A stretch of DNA of 64,000 nucleotides from Buxus sempervirens (GCA_947561395.2 OX387187.1:32593829-32657828), one strand, 5' to 3'. Counted from the first letter of the stretch, positions 22,921-34,912 are shown. A program made the numbers and translations. Notes: generated by a model not told the origin, from the letters alone.

Positions 22921-23700
22921 CGCAACTCATTTTGCCTGTTTGCTGCCGATTCTTCCTGGGATCAGTTCCGTGGCTTTCTCAGATGTTCTGGTAACTTCAA
23001 TTGGTTTCTTCAGCTCCTCCAAATGCTTCAGTTGTTTCATTTGGCCTAAAAGGCCACTTTTCCCTTCCTTTTATTCTTCTTGAAGCAACTAGACCCTCAT
23101 TTATTGTTAGTACCCAAATTCAAGAATGGAAAGGGGAGTTTACAGGGGAAGGTTTAAGGAGGACAATCTCCTTATTGTACTTGCAAGCATCATAAACCAA
23201 AATATTAGATTCTTTAGTATTCTTTGAGTCCATCCTTTATATCATGGAATATTGCTCATTTGTATGGAGGATCCCATTAAAACAAAGGCAAATTGATTAG
23301 TAAGCAAGTAATAAAATAAAAAGAAATCCAAAATTACTCAAATGAAGGAATTCACATGTGTATTGAAAGAAATGAACCATTAAGATTATTACCACACTAT
23401 TACTCCTAGACTTGTCGATGTCTGGATTCTCCGAGAAATCTGGCAGCGCTTCCGCGTCCTCCTTGTTTTGTGGGGAAGAATTGGGAAGAGTTTTCTTAGG
23501 TTGGATGGGTTTAAGATCAAATTGAAGGAGATTTGGGCATGGTTTTGGGGTAGTTTAGGAGTATAGGGGTAATTTAGGGATAAAAAGAGTTTAGGTTTTG
23601 GGATGGTGGTGGTTGGGCAGGGCTTGGCCGTGGAAAGCTCCAAGAGGGAGAGGGGGTAGGCCAGGGGAAAGGGCTTGTTCAAATGAAGGGGGTGGCCTCC

Positions 23701-23710
23701 CTATTTATAG
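23701..23710 (-). promoter_or_regulatory. TATA box of the C 5' LTR
   Basis: CTATAAATAG on the minus strand, 14 bp downstream of the first of five CCCGT-N9-ACGGR inverted pairs. Confidence 0.7.
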
Positions 23711-23724
23711 GCAAAATTTTCGTG

Positions 23725-23927
23725 CCCGTACTTGAAGTACGGGCATGCCTTGCCCGTACTTTAAGTACGGGCGTGCCTTGCCCGTAATTCAAATACGGGC
23801 GAAAAACGAATATTTGCAATTATCGCAGATTCTTCCGTACGGGACGCGTGTCCCGTCACGCGTCCTCTTCTAGAAGCTTGCCCGTAGTTGAAGTACGGGC
23901 ATGCCTCGCCCGTACTTCAAATACGGT
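23725..23927 (-). promoter_or_regulatory. Promoter array of 19-bp inverted half-site pairs in element C
   Basis: Five sites of form CCCGT-N9-ACGGG/T start at 23725, 23753, 23781, 23881 and 23909; adjacent sites are 28 bp apart. Spacers include ACTTGAAGT, ACTTTAAGT and AATTCAAAT, themselves partly symmetrical. The 3' LTR carries the same set 10,367 bp to the left. The binding factor is unknown. Confidence 0.8.
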
Positions 23928-24508
23928 CCAGCACGTTTTTAAAATGTTTGGATTTCAAACCTTTATTCAATTTGGTTTATTTAAAGATTTTTATCCGATT
24001 TTTTGATTATTTTATTATAAAAACGAGATTCTTTTATTAAAATATTATTAAAAAATAAAGATATTTTATTAAATGATTATTTTATTTATTTAACTCATTT
24101 ATTCTGCTTTTTGCTGCTGTTTTGCCACATGGGCAGCTTTCTTTGAAATTTCAACTGCCCATAACTTTTCCGTTCGATGTCCGATTTCAGCAAATTTGGT
24201 GTCGTTGGAATCAGCTCGGAGCACACTATCCATTGGGATTAAGTTTGGCAGCTGAATTGGGGTCGAACAAAAAGTCAACTTTCGCTTCCCCAAAAGTTTG
24301 ATCAGCTCATAACTTCCTCATCCGGACTCCGATTCTGGCAAACTCAGTTGCATTAGAACCGTGTCAAACTGCTCTTTTCAATGAGAGGAAGTTTGATGGC
24401 CAATTTTCTTTGGATCAAAAAGTCAAATTTTGGTCCCCTCAGGGTTTGACTTTTTAATTAAAATTTCATTTTTTGCATTTTTTGGGGTGCAAAAATCAGG
24501 TGCTAACA

Positions 24509-24513
24509 CCCAG
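24509..24513. other. Right target site duplication of element C (CCCAG)
   Basis: Exact repeat of 11680-11684 flanking the LTR end. Confidence 0.9.
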
Positions 24514-25124
24514 CACGCTTGAAGCAGGGCACAACACGGCCCAGTCACTATTAGCAGGTCGTGCCGTGCTTGAAGTACTGAGCCCTAGGCCCGTTAAGGC
24601 ATGGCCTGCCAGGCACGATGGTTCAGCAGGTCGTGGCTGGCGAAGCATACAGGTGGCACAGTACGCTTTAAGTGTGCCTTACCAAGCTGGCCCGCAAGCT
24701 TGTATTAAAAAAAGGTTTTTTTTAACCTAATGGGGCTTTTTTAACATTTGTTTTACAATTTTGGGGAAAATTGCATCCCAATATGTGTAAGAATGTATGT
24801 GAATGATAAATATATTTTTTTAGAATTTTTTGTATTATTTATTTATTTATTTTCCCATTTTTCTATTCTTTGAATTTTTTTTAATAAATTTGTTATGTGG
24901 CCCGTCGGCGACCCATTAGCCCACTTGGCCTAGCACGGCATGGCATGGCCCAGCCTTAGCAATGTCGTGGGCTAGGTTGTGCCTGGGGTATTGGGTGACG
25001 GGCCAGGCACGGCACAGCCCGCCAACCCAGTAAGCCGTACCGTGCCCAGCCCGTGGCCTGTCAGGCATGGGCTAAACGTGCCCATGTCGTGTCGAGCCAG
25101 CCCGATAAGCACCCTAATAGAAAC

Positions 25125-26392
25125 CCTTGCAAATGAAAGCTTCTTGGGCTAAATAAACAGGAATAGTTGCTTAAAAATAACAAGGAAGATAGAAGAAGAA
25201 TAACAATAGGCAAACAGAGGAGAAAACGGCATGGAGAGAAATGATGATGAAGGCATGCGTGCTTCACTAGTGAGTCATGGAACCAAAGGTGAAAAAAAGT
25301 AGAGTTTTCAAAATAAGTAGCCACATTACGAAATCCATGTCCCGCCAGTTTTTCATCTTGATGCGTCTAATAAAATGGCGAACTCGCGAAAACTAAATTT
25401 GATTAATTGTCTGTTGAAAATAAACCATCAAATCAAGCAAAAATAATAAAATTAACAAAGATATAAGTTTCATTGTTCGATAAAGAAACCCACACCCACA
25501 AGTGATGAGAGTTTCTTCACTAGATCGGTGAAAATAGGGTTACAAAGTACAAAAACTTCTCCTAGTCGGAAACTGCAATCTTTGACTCTTAGGACCCAAA
25601 AAAAAAAAACCTAATCTAAGCGCATTACAACAAATAACCAAATTACAATATTCCGAAAAAATTTCCACGCTCCACACCAACCCCACAGACATGCACATCA
25701 TTTTCCAACACAAGGCACATACACAATATTGTCCAGTATTAAAAAGATTCTACTAGAACATCTGTAAGTAACTTTTAAAAAAATTTTGTTTAAAGTAACT
25801 TCTAAAAAACTGGAAATTTGTTTAAAAGCTTCGGGGGCAGCCTACACTATAATAAAGTATTGCAAATAATTCTCCCAAAATATATAGTAATCATCAAATA
25901 AATCACATGAAATTATGAATTTATCTGTTGTATTCAAAGAACTTTATCTAGAAATTATTCATACAATAAATATATTCCATCTACCAAAGCACTTGAACCT
26001 CAATTCCACTTTAGTGGATATTCCTTCATTTTCATACCTCTTTACTCGCCAAGTACCAAATGAGGTTCACTATGTAGAAATAAACACCTCTGTTCTAATG
26101 TTCCTCTTTCAAGAGCTAAAACTGTATTACCCAAAAGCCATCTTCACAGAGCTCACCAAAGGAATTTCAACATGACACCTATTCACATATTAAGTTTAAG
26201 CATAAACTAGACTGGTCATGATAAATAAACACCAACATATGATCATGTTTAAAACTACAAAAATATTAAAATAATCAACAATTTCTATTACATGTTGAGG
26301 GAAAAAAATATCTTGTACAAGCAGAGCTGGTTAAGATTTATTGTGCATCCATATCCAACTAACATGGTACATCCTAATCATAATAAATATTT
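25125..26392. other. Unassigned AT-rich host sequence downstream of LRK10L
   Basis: Short open frames only, none resembling a known family. The last part is the 3' UTR and terminator region of the minus-strand receptor kinase; no clear poly(A) signal can be singled out. Confidence 0.5.
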
Positions 26393-29300
26393 CTATGATC
26401 TTGGAGGAGATGACATAGAGGCAGAAATTTGGTTACAAAAGGGATTAGGAGGCATCACCAAACTTCCACTGTTTCCTTCCAGCATCTCTACTACCTTACT
26501 CATCGAGGGTCGATTTATCGGATCTGTCTGTATACACCATAGACCAACTAAGATCATCTTTCTTGCTACCTCTTCCTTGATGATCTCTGCAAATCCTTCT
26601 AATCTTTCATGTCCTTGTTCTTCAAGCTTCTTGTAAATCCAATGTGGAAAATATATTTCACTAGTATTCTCTACCCTTACATCAATGTTCTTTCTTCCCC
26701 CAACCATTTCTAGCAGCATCATTCCATAGCTATAAACATCTGACTTATAAGAAATTGGTCCAAAGTTTCTGCAGCATACTTCAGGAGCAATATAGCCTGT
26801 AGTCCCCCTTGCACCTGCCACAGATACTATACTTTCTCTTGTTAAATATAATTTAGCCATCCCAAAGTCCGAGATTTTGGGACAAAAATTTTCATCCAAG
26901 AGAATGTTGTGAGGTTTTATATCAAAGTGAAGTATGCGGGTATTACAGCCACGGTGCAAGTATTCAAGTCCTCTAGCAATGCCAACTGCAATTTGGTGAA
27001 GTTTCTCCCATCCCAAAGGATGTGCTACACTTGCTTTTCTATCATAGATGAACTTTTCAAGTGATCCATTTGCCATGAATTCATAGATAAGAGCCCGTTT
27101 CGATCCCTCAAAACAGAACCCAAAAAGACTAACAATGTTGAGATGATTTGTCCTACTAATGGTGGCAACCTCATTGATGAATTCTTCCCCAGTACCTTTG
27201 GACTCATTCAACACCTTAACAGCAACTGGGCATCCATCAAAAAGCTTCCCCTTGAACACACTTCCAAAACCTCCTTGGCCTAATTTTTCCTTAAATGAGT
27301 TGGTCATTTTCTTCAAATCAGAATACTTGTATCTTCTTGGAGCCTGGGATTCATAGCTCTCAAAAAATAATTCCACATTTTGATCACTCTCCTTCTTACC
27401 GTTGAAATGCAGTTTATCCCGGCAAATACCAATAAGAATTAATACTCCAAACACAACTGCAGCCATTACATATGATACTATACCTGCAAGCATGTGGAAT
27501 TATTGAACCAAAAAATCATAATTTAGCAGAATTATAAGATTATGATTATTCTACAAGAAATCCCTGGAATTGTTTCAGAAACAAACCTTTCAAGGCCTTT
27601 GAACCATTGGAGCCTACAATGAAACGAAAACAAAAGCATGTCATTAATCATCTTTTTTTTTTTTCTTTAAAAAGAAGTGAAAAATTAGCAACCAAATTCA
27701 CTACAACAGATAAAAGCAAAGTAATCTTACAAAGGATAAAAGTTCAAATTTTATAGGAAGTTAATGAAGAAAATTAGCACAGAAGTACCATAACATGGAG
27801 TAGGTTTTGCAGAGGTGGACTGGCGATGAATCTAATTAACCATTAGTATTTTTGTACAAACTTTTACACCCTAATTTGGACAAATTTTCACAGTGGGAAC
27901 CTGAAGTTTGTACCATCATAACAAGAGATGTTCTCTAAACATACAAAAAAATCTAAAATTCTTTGGTTGCATGTTGTCTAAGGAATTAACTGTTTAATAG
28001 GTCAAGAAAATTCTCTTGTTATTCGAAAGGCTATTTGTCACATAAATCTTGCTTTCGTTATAATTTGTTCCACTACACAACAGAGAAAGTGGAAAGTAAA
28101 TATCAGAAAGGGAATAAAAAGAACATATTAGAAAATAATGATGTCATACAACTAAAAAGAAAATTTTTTATCCTCAAACTAACTTCCAATTTGATAAAAT
28201 AACAATAAAGCAAAAGAAAAGCCTTATGTTAGTTCTTATCTTGACAAGATTTTCAGCTCTCAAGGTGGAGCCCAGAAACTACAGCTCTAATCCAGTTATA
28301 AGTTGACCTCTATATACCTAGATCATGTAGCATGACAAGTAGAAACTACAGGTGCGGGAAGTGAAGATCCTAGTGGCTTACTCTTCAATATTTTTATCAA
28401 AAATTTAAATCTGAATCTTCCAAAATTCACAATAAAAATTTCTTGTTTGGTCCGAGAAACATCTCAGGAGCAGAAAACAGAGAGAAGGCAGAGAATCATT
28501 CTGTCTGCTCTTTATCAAAGTCCTAAGTGCGTACTTAAGATGAAAATATTGTAAGAAGATTAAAAAGATAAACATTTCATGGGAGTACGATCATTGCAGC
28601 TTTTGCCGCGGGGATGATCACAGCGAAGACACAATAACTGGTTATTATAAAATCTGCAATGGCCACTGCTTTCCTCACATTCACTGCAGTCATTTTCACT
28701 CCATTCCAAAATAATCCTTTCTTTAAAAAATCTTGGTAATTTGAATTTATTATGCTTTCCAAACTTGCATCTTCATCCACATCCATTGGCATTTCTACTG
28801 ATGATTGGCATGTCTTCTCTGAATAATTCAAGAAGCCCAAATTTCCCGCATGGACAAACCCAGCAAAATAGTAGTGACTGGAATTGCTAGCACATGGAAC
28901 TTTATAGTAATAATTCTCAGTTGGAACTTTGGAACAATTGTAGAAGAATAAGATAGAAGCATGGGAAGAGCTAAAATTAAAGGGAGTTCCATTAAGGGTG
29001 GAATTGTATTGAGGAGTGGGGCAATTGCTTTTCAAGGCTTTGGAATCAATGACCAAAAGTGAATGGTTTGAGTAAAAGATATCTCTTATGATATAATCAT
29101 CATCAGAAATCTTAAGAACAGGCTCAATATTGTCCTCACAAGTCACTCTAAAGTTTGGATGTCCACAGTAGGATTCTTGTTCATGAGGGATCCAGAAAGG
29201 ATAGCTTATGTTTGGGTCATTACTGCAGTTTCGTGGTGCACAAGCTTCAAACTTCTGATCAGCCCATGCAGATTTTTCCACCAAGATGGAAAGGAAGATG

Positions 29301-30350
29301 ATATTGATCAATGCAGAAGAGAGTTTTCTGAAGAATTTGAACATGAACACGCTGTGATTAGCCATCTATAAAGGGAGAATTTGGAAGATGACAGAAGAAC
29401 AGAGGAAGAAAACAGAGTGGGTGGAAATGGAAGGGGTGAACTTTTATATGTTTAATATATTCTTCAACATTCTTCGATTAACTTTCCTTTGTACAGAATG
29501 TAATAAAATCCTCCTCCATTAGTCAAAAACATGTAAGTAAGTAGCCGACCTAAAGCTGCTACTGAAATTAGAAATTATAGACCATATGAACAAAACATGA
29601 CTTACCATTGCATTCCCACTCATATAATATATCCCCATCTGGAGACTTGCAGGCACAGTCCATATGATCAGGGAAATCTGAGTAGCAACACAACCCACCG
29701 GACCTCTCACACTGCCGGCACTGCATGTCAATGATGCCGAAATTCATGTTGAACCCATCCTGCAGGGCGTTCCAGTAATTGCTATTATTCAGTTTCTCAA
29801 ATGATGTACTTCTGATGGGATATGTCACAACTGAGGCACATGCTCGGCCGATATCATCAGAAGCATTATTAATGGTGAAAGTCCAGTAAGAGCGGCTTTC
29901 ACCCGGACAAAGAATCTGGTGTGTGTAAGAAGGCAAAAACGAAGAGCAGTTATAGAAGAATCTAAGGAAGGAAGAATCTGTGGTGTAGTAGTCTGCTGCA
30001 CCAATGCTCTCGCGATCGAAGCCGTGACGGGGTAAATGGCATAGAGTGTCTTCGTAAACTTCCATGGCTATGAGGGTGATGCTTCTTTCAGAATAATCGA
30101 TGTTCTTCACAAAGTATTTGTTGCCAGAGCTGCTGGTAAAAGTAACCTTTTTGCCCTCACACGAAAGGCCAAGACCCCCGTATCCACAGTATTGGTAACC
30201 GTTAGTTCGACTTCGATCCCAGACAGGATAACTAACGTTGAGACCATTTTGACAATCCATGACAGGAAGGGACGAGTTGGTTGAATTCACAGGACTGGCA
30301 TGATGATTGATAACAAGGAAGATGAAGAGGAGGAGATGGTGGGAAGACAT
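26393..30350 (-). CDS. LRK10L-type receptor-like kinase (three-exon model, 620 residues)
   Basis: Proposed exons are 30350-29606, 27613-27587 and 27483-26393. The first donor is GTAAGT, phases are 1 and 1, and the total is 1863 nt. Exon 1 starts at ATG 30350 with a hydrophobic signal peptide, then a GUB_WAK-type Cys-rich domain (YPVWDRSR, YCGYGGLGLSC) and a WAK-associated C-terminal domain (CRQCERSGGLCCY). Exon 3 begins with the membrane segment. The kinase has GQGGFGSV, the catalytic-loop motif HFDIKPHNILLD (non-RD) and DFGMAKLY, through GLWCIQTDPINRPSM to a short Ser/Pro tail. All catalytic residues are present. The product is a plasma-membrane Ser/Thr kinase with a wall-facing ectodomain; LRK10L members act in pathogen and stress signalling, ligand unknown. 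The model skips a decayed ectodomain exon (28589-29365). Confidence 0.82.
28589..29365 (-). pseudogene. Second LRK10L ectodomain exon, frameshifted, inside intron 1 of the kinase gene
   Basis: ATG 29365 opens a signal peptide, a GUB_WAK-like domain (YPFWIPHEQESYCGHPNF) and a WAK-associated domain with many N-glycosylation sites. After LFWNGVK the frame loses the Cys-rich end. Another frame supplies DCSECEESSGHC and a following LRCDHPRGKSC, as the family requires. The break is at the A-run opposite 28693-28696. Exon length to the donor at 28588 is 777 nt, which would put the kinase out of frame; one extra base would restore phase 1. It is therefore most likely a one-base deletion in a tandem-duplicated first exon. 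Its 5' end is the source of the fragments at 6130 and 36381. Confidence 0.78.
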
Positions 30351-31484
30351 TGAGGAATCCTGGTCTAGTGTTTTTTTTTTTGGTTTTTTGAGGAATCCTG
30401 GTCTAACCTCCAACATCTGATAAGCCATGTATTTACGATGAACTGATCCTTGCTCCATAGTCCAAGTCAACAAAGGCAAGCGCTTGATTAGATATATTCC
30501 ATGGTTCTTTCTTGACGAAAAATTTTTGTGTATTCTCTCTTGCTCTTTTAGTGTTTGATATATTGTTGTATTATTTATTGCTTTGTTTTTATCTATTTAT
30601 TTTGGCTTAGTCAATTTCACATAAGTATTTGGGGCCCAACAAAAAGCCCTTGGGAAGTTCTTAAACCAAAAAATTAAATTGGTGAATGTTTAAATCCCTA
30701 GGTTGTTGCGTACGAACTGTGAAAAAATAGAAATGTAAGTGACTCTGGCGTCGTTTAGTATGGATTCTACCAAAACACAAGGTTCACTAAGTTGTTTGAT
30801 AATGTTTTTGAAAATTGGATTTTAAAATTAAATGTTAAAATTTGCTCAAAAATTACAATCCACTTTTTTATGAGTTTTTATAGATTTTGATTATTAACAA
30901 TGGTAGGTCCCACTTGAATACAAGTAATAAAGAACTATTAATGATGGTAGGACTCATTTAAACAATGTGCTAAAATCAAAAGTATCCAAAAAAGATTTTA
31001 GATTCTAACAATCAACATTGAAAATCTTGACTTTCAAAATCTAAATTATAATCCAAAAGCCATTCAAAACGGCCCCTTATATATTGGAAAAGTTTAAAAT
31101 AAATGACTCAAAAAAATAAAAACGTAGTTAAGTCAAAGCATCGCACCTAAATTTATGACGATTTTGATTTATGGTTTTTGTAGCTCAAGCAGATGGTTGT
31201 TACCTTTTTCTTTAATATTTTTTCCCCCTTCACTCTAATCTCTCTTTTTCTGTTTCTCTCATCTCTAATTTTTCTTTTTCTGTTTCTCTCATCCTAATCC
31301 AGAGATAAACAAAGGTCTCTTCTCTCAGCCCCTTTGTTTCTCTTCTCCATCGATCCCATATACCTTTAAGTTTAATCCTAAGTTTGCAAGCAGTTCAGTA
31401 TTTTTGCCTAGTACAATGTTTAATCCAATTTGATAGTCTGATCAAACTTTCGTTTTAATTTTTCTTCTCTTTTATGATCATGGC
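30351..31484. other. LRK10L upstream region and unassigned AT-rich sequence
   Basis: The 5' flank of the receptor kinase gene. No TATA box at a typical distance is convincing. The rest is AT-rich with no recognisable ORF. Confidence 0.45.
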
Positions 31485-31664
31485 TATTGGGACTGAAATG
31501 TGTGAACCAAATGCCTTGGACCACAATTCGTCCCAATATCAAATCGCATGTGTAAGTGATTATAACTGAACCCGCTCGGTCGAGCTTGGACAAAGAGTAT
31601 ATGACTTATACATGACCTTTGACCCGGCCTGAGCCTACCCAAGCCCGCCCAGTGATCAACCCTA
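31485..31664 (-). repeat. hAT-like MITE end related to the MITE at 11637
   Basis: The reverse complement of 31643-31664 reads TAGGGTTGATCACTGGGCGG, very like the terminal TAGGGTTGATTATTGGGCC at 11637, and continues into GC-rich CTTGGGTAGGCTCAGGCCGG. The opposite end is not identified. Confidence 0.4.
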
Positions 31665-32295
31665 CCTACTAGCATAAGAAAAAATTTAATGAATGTCGGC
31701 AAAATAGTTTATACTTTGGCGTATATTATTGACCTATATCATGAAATATATATCCATAAGTTTTAAAAGAACGATGACAAATAAAATTATAAGAATTAAA
31801 TATTTATAGATATCGTATGCAATTGGAAGGTTAGGTTTTTTTTTTTTGGTTATATTATTACCAAAAAAAAAATTGGAAGGTTAGTTTCTGGGCTATTTCT
31901 ATTATTCTCGAAATAAAGAAATGTACATGGGATGTTGAAAAAATTGTACTTTACACTTTCTCCCACATTAACTTCTAAATACAATTATTTTTGGAAAATA
32001 ACTATTATTGCTTTTGTGTGCCTTCTTTAATAAGCATCTTGTACACTTTCTGGTTGCCTTCCCAAGCTTACCTTTATAAGCTCAAGTCATTGTGAAACCT
32101 AACCCCACACACCCCACACAGTTAGGAATGGCAATGGTGGTGGGTTAAATGGGTGAATCGCTATGCCCTGAGGAGGGCTGTTCCCCCGCAGATTGAAGAA
32201 CGAATTGGGTGAGAAGGAAGAAGCAGATAACAAAGAAGGTAGAAGATGAGGAAGGCAAAGGAGTAGAGGTAGAACCCATTTCACCTAAACTTGCT
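31665..32295. other. Unassigned host sequence
   Basis: AT-rich, with poly-T near 31840-31870. 32122-32175 (TAGGAATGGCAATGGTGG) resembles the start of another small MITE. No gene is seen. Confidence 0.4.
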
Positions 32296-32300
32296 CTGAG

Positions 32301-34907
32301 TGTCACGCCCTAAATCCCCCTTCACGACTTACATAGCGTGAGTGGGACCGAGCATGACCTTGCTCGTAAGCGGATACCAAGGCGCAATTATCAAACAATA
32401 AAAGTCTCTATTTCATATTAAAAGTCTCCAGAGTTCAGCGGGAATAAATAACATCTCAACATCCTAGAGCCAATTTAAACCAATAACAAAATAAACCATC
32501 CGGTTCAAACATATCCAAATTTCATGTTCCATAAAAACACGCAAGTCCTATGATTAATAAAAGTCTAGGTCACGAGAATCCCACAACACTATCATTTCCT
32601 TCCGTTCCTCTTCTCTTGATCATTTCCTGCAAAGATGTAAGGGTGAGTTTCAACGAAACCCAGTAAGTGAGGCTAATACACCCCGCATGAGAATATGCAT
32701 AATATTCCTTATTTCAATAATATATTTACACCAAATAGGTATTTAATAGTATTATCATTAAATATGCAAAGTTTTCCTAAGTTGGGTTCATACCATATTT
32801 ACGTATATATTTTAATATTAACAATATTAAACATAAGGGATCACGAATTCTAACGTGAGAACAATAAATTAAACATGATAAAGAGATACAATAAATAAAC
32901 CTTAATCTAAGTATTAGAAATACTTACCTGTGATTTTCATGGACATATACCTTGCAGAAATGTAAATAACAAAATAAAAGTAATCGAATGTAAAGAAATA
33001 TTAACCACCAAGTATCATCCTCACATCCCAGTAGACATCTAGGTCACGCTGGGTACTGAATTAGCATTATGTCTGCTAACAGTACAATCATCTCAATATC
33101 CTCTTCCAGTGGGCGTCCCGCACTGGGTACTGAACTAGTATAGACTAGCAGTAAATACACTCCCAATAGAACGTCCCTGATAGACTACTTAACTAGTGTA
33201 CAACTAGAAGTACCATCGTATATGTGTCTACCAGTCTTCATATTGGGTACTGGACTAGTGAACCCTTGCCACTAGCAGTACAATCGCATCACAATCATCC
33301 CAGTGGTTAATGACACACCGGGTACTGAACTAGCGTGGCTAGCAGTACAATTTAATCATCATCCCAAACATCTCAAAATGCTGGGTACTGAACTAGCAAC
33401 TCGTGCGAGCAGTTAAAACATTATATCTCCCAACAACACTTGGTGTTGGATACTAAACTAGTATCAAGATACTAGTAGCACTAATATCCATATAATCATG
33501 TCTCATTTACAACTACCAACTCAACATGCCATGCTTTGATTTAATTTCAACAATTATTAAACATTCCATCAATTCATATAATTTCAAATGTATAAACAAT
33601 AATAGGGTGTATGCTTATGTTATGGAATAACTAAATCAACATAAATAAATATTCAAAAACCACTGAAGTTTCTTTCTTGTCCCATGTGGTTATTAAACCA
33701 AGTTAAAGAGTGTCTTTGTCAAAAGGAAGACCATGGTACGACATGACCCCATGGCTTGCACATGGGCCACCCATGATGAAAAAGATACCATGGGAAGACC
33801 ATGGTCTCATCGTTTGCACATGATCAAAGCATGATAAAAGTTTCACCCATTCGTATGGCATGAGATACACCCATTTAAAGACAATCTGATTTGACACATG
33901 CCTCTATTCATTACCCAAGCACATGAGCATGTAGTTTTATCCATTCGTATAAGTACATTCGTATGGCATGAGATACACCCATTTAAAGACAATCTGATTT
34001 GACACATGCCTCTATTCATTACCCAAGCACATGAGCATGTAGTTTTATCCATTCGTATAAGTAGTTTTATCCATGGGTCAAACACATGATAAAATAAGTA
34101 GTTTAATCTATGATAAAGTATGGGTCCAACACATGAGTCAAACCCATGTGACTTGACACATCACCAAGCACATCACCAAAATAAAATAAGTGATTTCATC
34201 CATTCGTATAGCATATAATACAACCATTCAAAGACAAAACCTGATTGGACACATCACCAAACACATTACCAACACTATTTCACAATACTCTTTGACAAGG
34301 TAAACAACTCTTGCTATTGATAGAGTAAATAGTATGACACTCATCTCACAACACTCATTGACATTCGTAGGACACATGCTTTTGATTTTTGATTCATTGA
34401 GTTGAAACTAGAGAGAGAAAGTCATTGAGTTGAAACTAGAGAGAGAAAGTCATGAACCAACTCATATATGAAATCTAACATTCATCTCCATGGGGTTTCA
34501 TGATATCTTCTAAATAATGTATTATTTCATATAAATGATGCACAAATCATAAAGGAAGATTAACCCACTTGTTTTTTTTTTAAGAGCACCAAGTTAAAGT
34601 TTATCTTCAAGATTCTTTTTCCCAAGACAATGGAAGCTAGGCTTGATATGAGAGTGAGGGAGAGAATGAGAAAAGGGGAGAAGGTGAGATGAGTAGGAGA
34701 AAGGGAAAAAGGGGCGTGGGGTGAAGGGAGAGTTTGAAATAGGTTTTAGTAAATGACGGCTAGGGTTTGCTTTTGGAAGGGATTGTGTGTGTGTGCAACT
34801 AGGGGGGTTGTGTGCTCATCCATAATTTCTCAAATAAAAGCAACTTGACCAGTCAAACTTTTGACTGGTCAAAGTTCCAAAGAAATTTTTTTTTTTAAGT
34901 CGTTACA
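32301..34907 (+). mobile_element. Solo LTR G1 (2607 bp) with perfect target duplication CTGAG
   Basis: It begins TGTCACGCCCTAAATC and ends AAGTCGTTACA. CTGAG at 32296-32300 is repeated at 34908-34912. Start and end have the TGTNACGCCC / CGTTACA form common in LTRs of plant chromovirus-type Ty3/gypsy elements, but the family is not certain. There is no internal coding region and no second LTR, so this is a solo LTR. It contains diverged repeats built on CTGGGTACTGAACTAGC (33000-33480). The plus orientation is inferred only from TG...CA and the ends. Confidence 0.82.
33848..34075. repeat. Roughly 110-bp direct duplication inside solo LTR G1
   Basis: The stretch CATTCGTATGGCATGAGATA through CACATGAGCATGTAGTTTTA occurs twice, near 33849-33935 and 33957-34045, with almost no differences. 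A smaller tandem duplication of 28 bp (GAGTTGAAACTAGAGAGAG) is at 34398-34452. Confidence 0.85.
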
Positions 34908-34912
34908 CTGAG

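Larger units (their letters stand above)
11685..24508 (-). mobile_element. Element C: complete, young, gag-only Ogre-like LTR retrotransposon
   Basis: The element is 12,824 bp, minus strand, bounded by the perfect duplication CCCAG. Both LTRs are 2457 bp (22052-24508 is the 5' one, 11685-14141 the 3' one). By eye I find nine substitutions and no indel between them, about 0.4 percent. The primer-binding site is TGGCGACTCTGCTGGGGA (minus strand of 22031-22048) and the polypurine tract is AAAGAGGGGCAGC (minus strand of 14142-14154). In order the interior has a leader, a short tandem-repeat array, gag, and then 2.5 kb without protease, RT, RNase H or integrase. It is therefore a non-autonomous gag-only element. 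Its leader and gag are homologous to those of element E. Confidence 0.93.
22052..24508 (-). repeat. 5' LTR of element C
   Basis: It is the same length as the 3' LTR (2457 bp). The minus-strand TATA box CTATAAATAG is at 23701-23710. Half-site pairs CCCGT-N9-ACGGR lie upstream of it at 23725, 23753, 23781, 23881 and 23909. Four more lie in the transcribed part at 22820, 22847, 22874 and 22902. A PBS-like TGGCGACTCC sits inside U5 (minus strand of 22137-22146). Confidence 0.95.
11637..25116. mobile_element. hAT-like MITE (about 650 bp) split by element C
   Basis: The left end TAGGGTTGATTATTGGGCC (11637) and the right end, read in reverse complement as TAGGGTGCTTATCGGGC (25116), are imperfect terminal inverted repeats followed inward by GGCACGG-rich sequence. 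The flanking 8-mers ATAAAGAC (11629-11636) and ATAGAAAC (25117-25124) match at six of eight positions, consistent with an aged hAT-type 8-bp target duplication. Host MITE sequence is 11637-11684 and 24514-25116. No transposase is encoded. Confidence 0.6.

Noticed and set aside
26393-29365. Two separate LRK10L genes (29365-26393 and a truncated 30350-29568)
   Set aside because: Phase arithmetic shows that the upstream exon joins the kinase in frame, while the nearer ectodomain exon does not. A single gene with a relic exon fits better.
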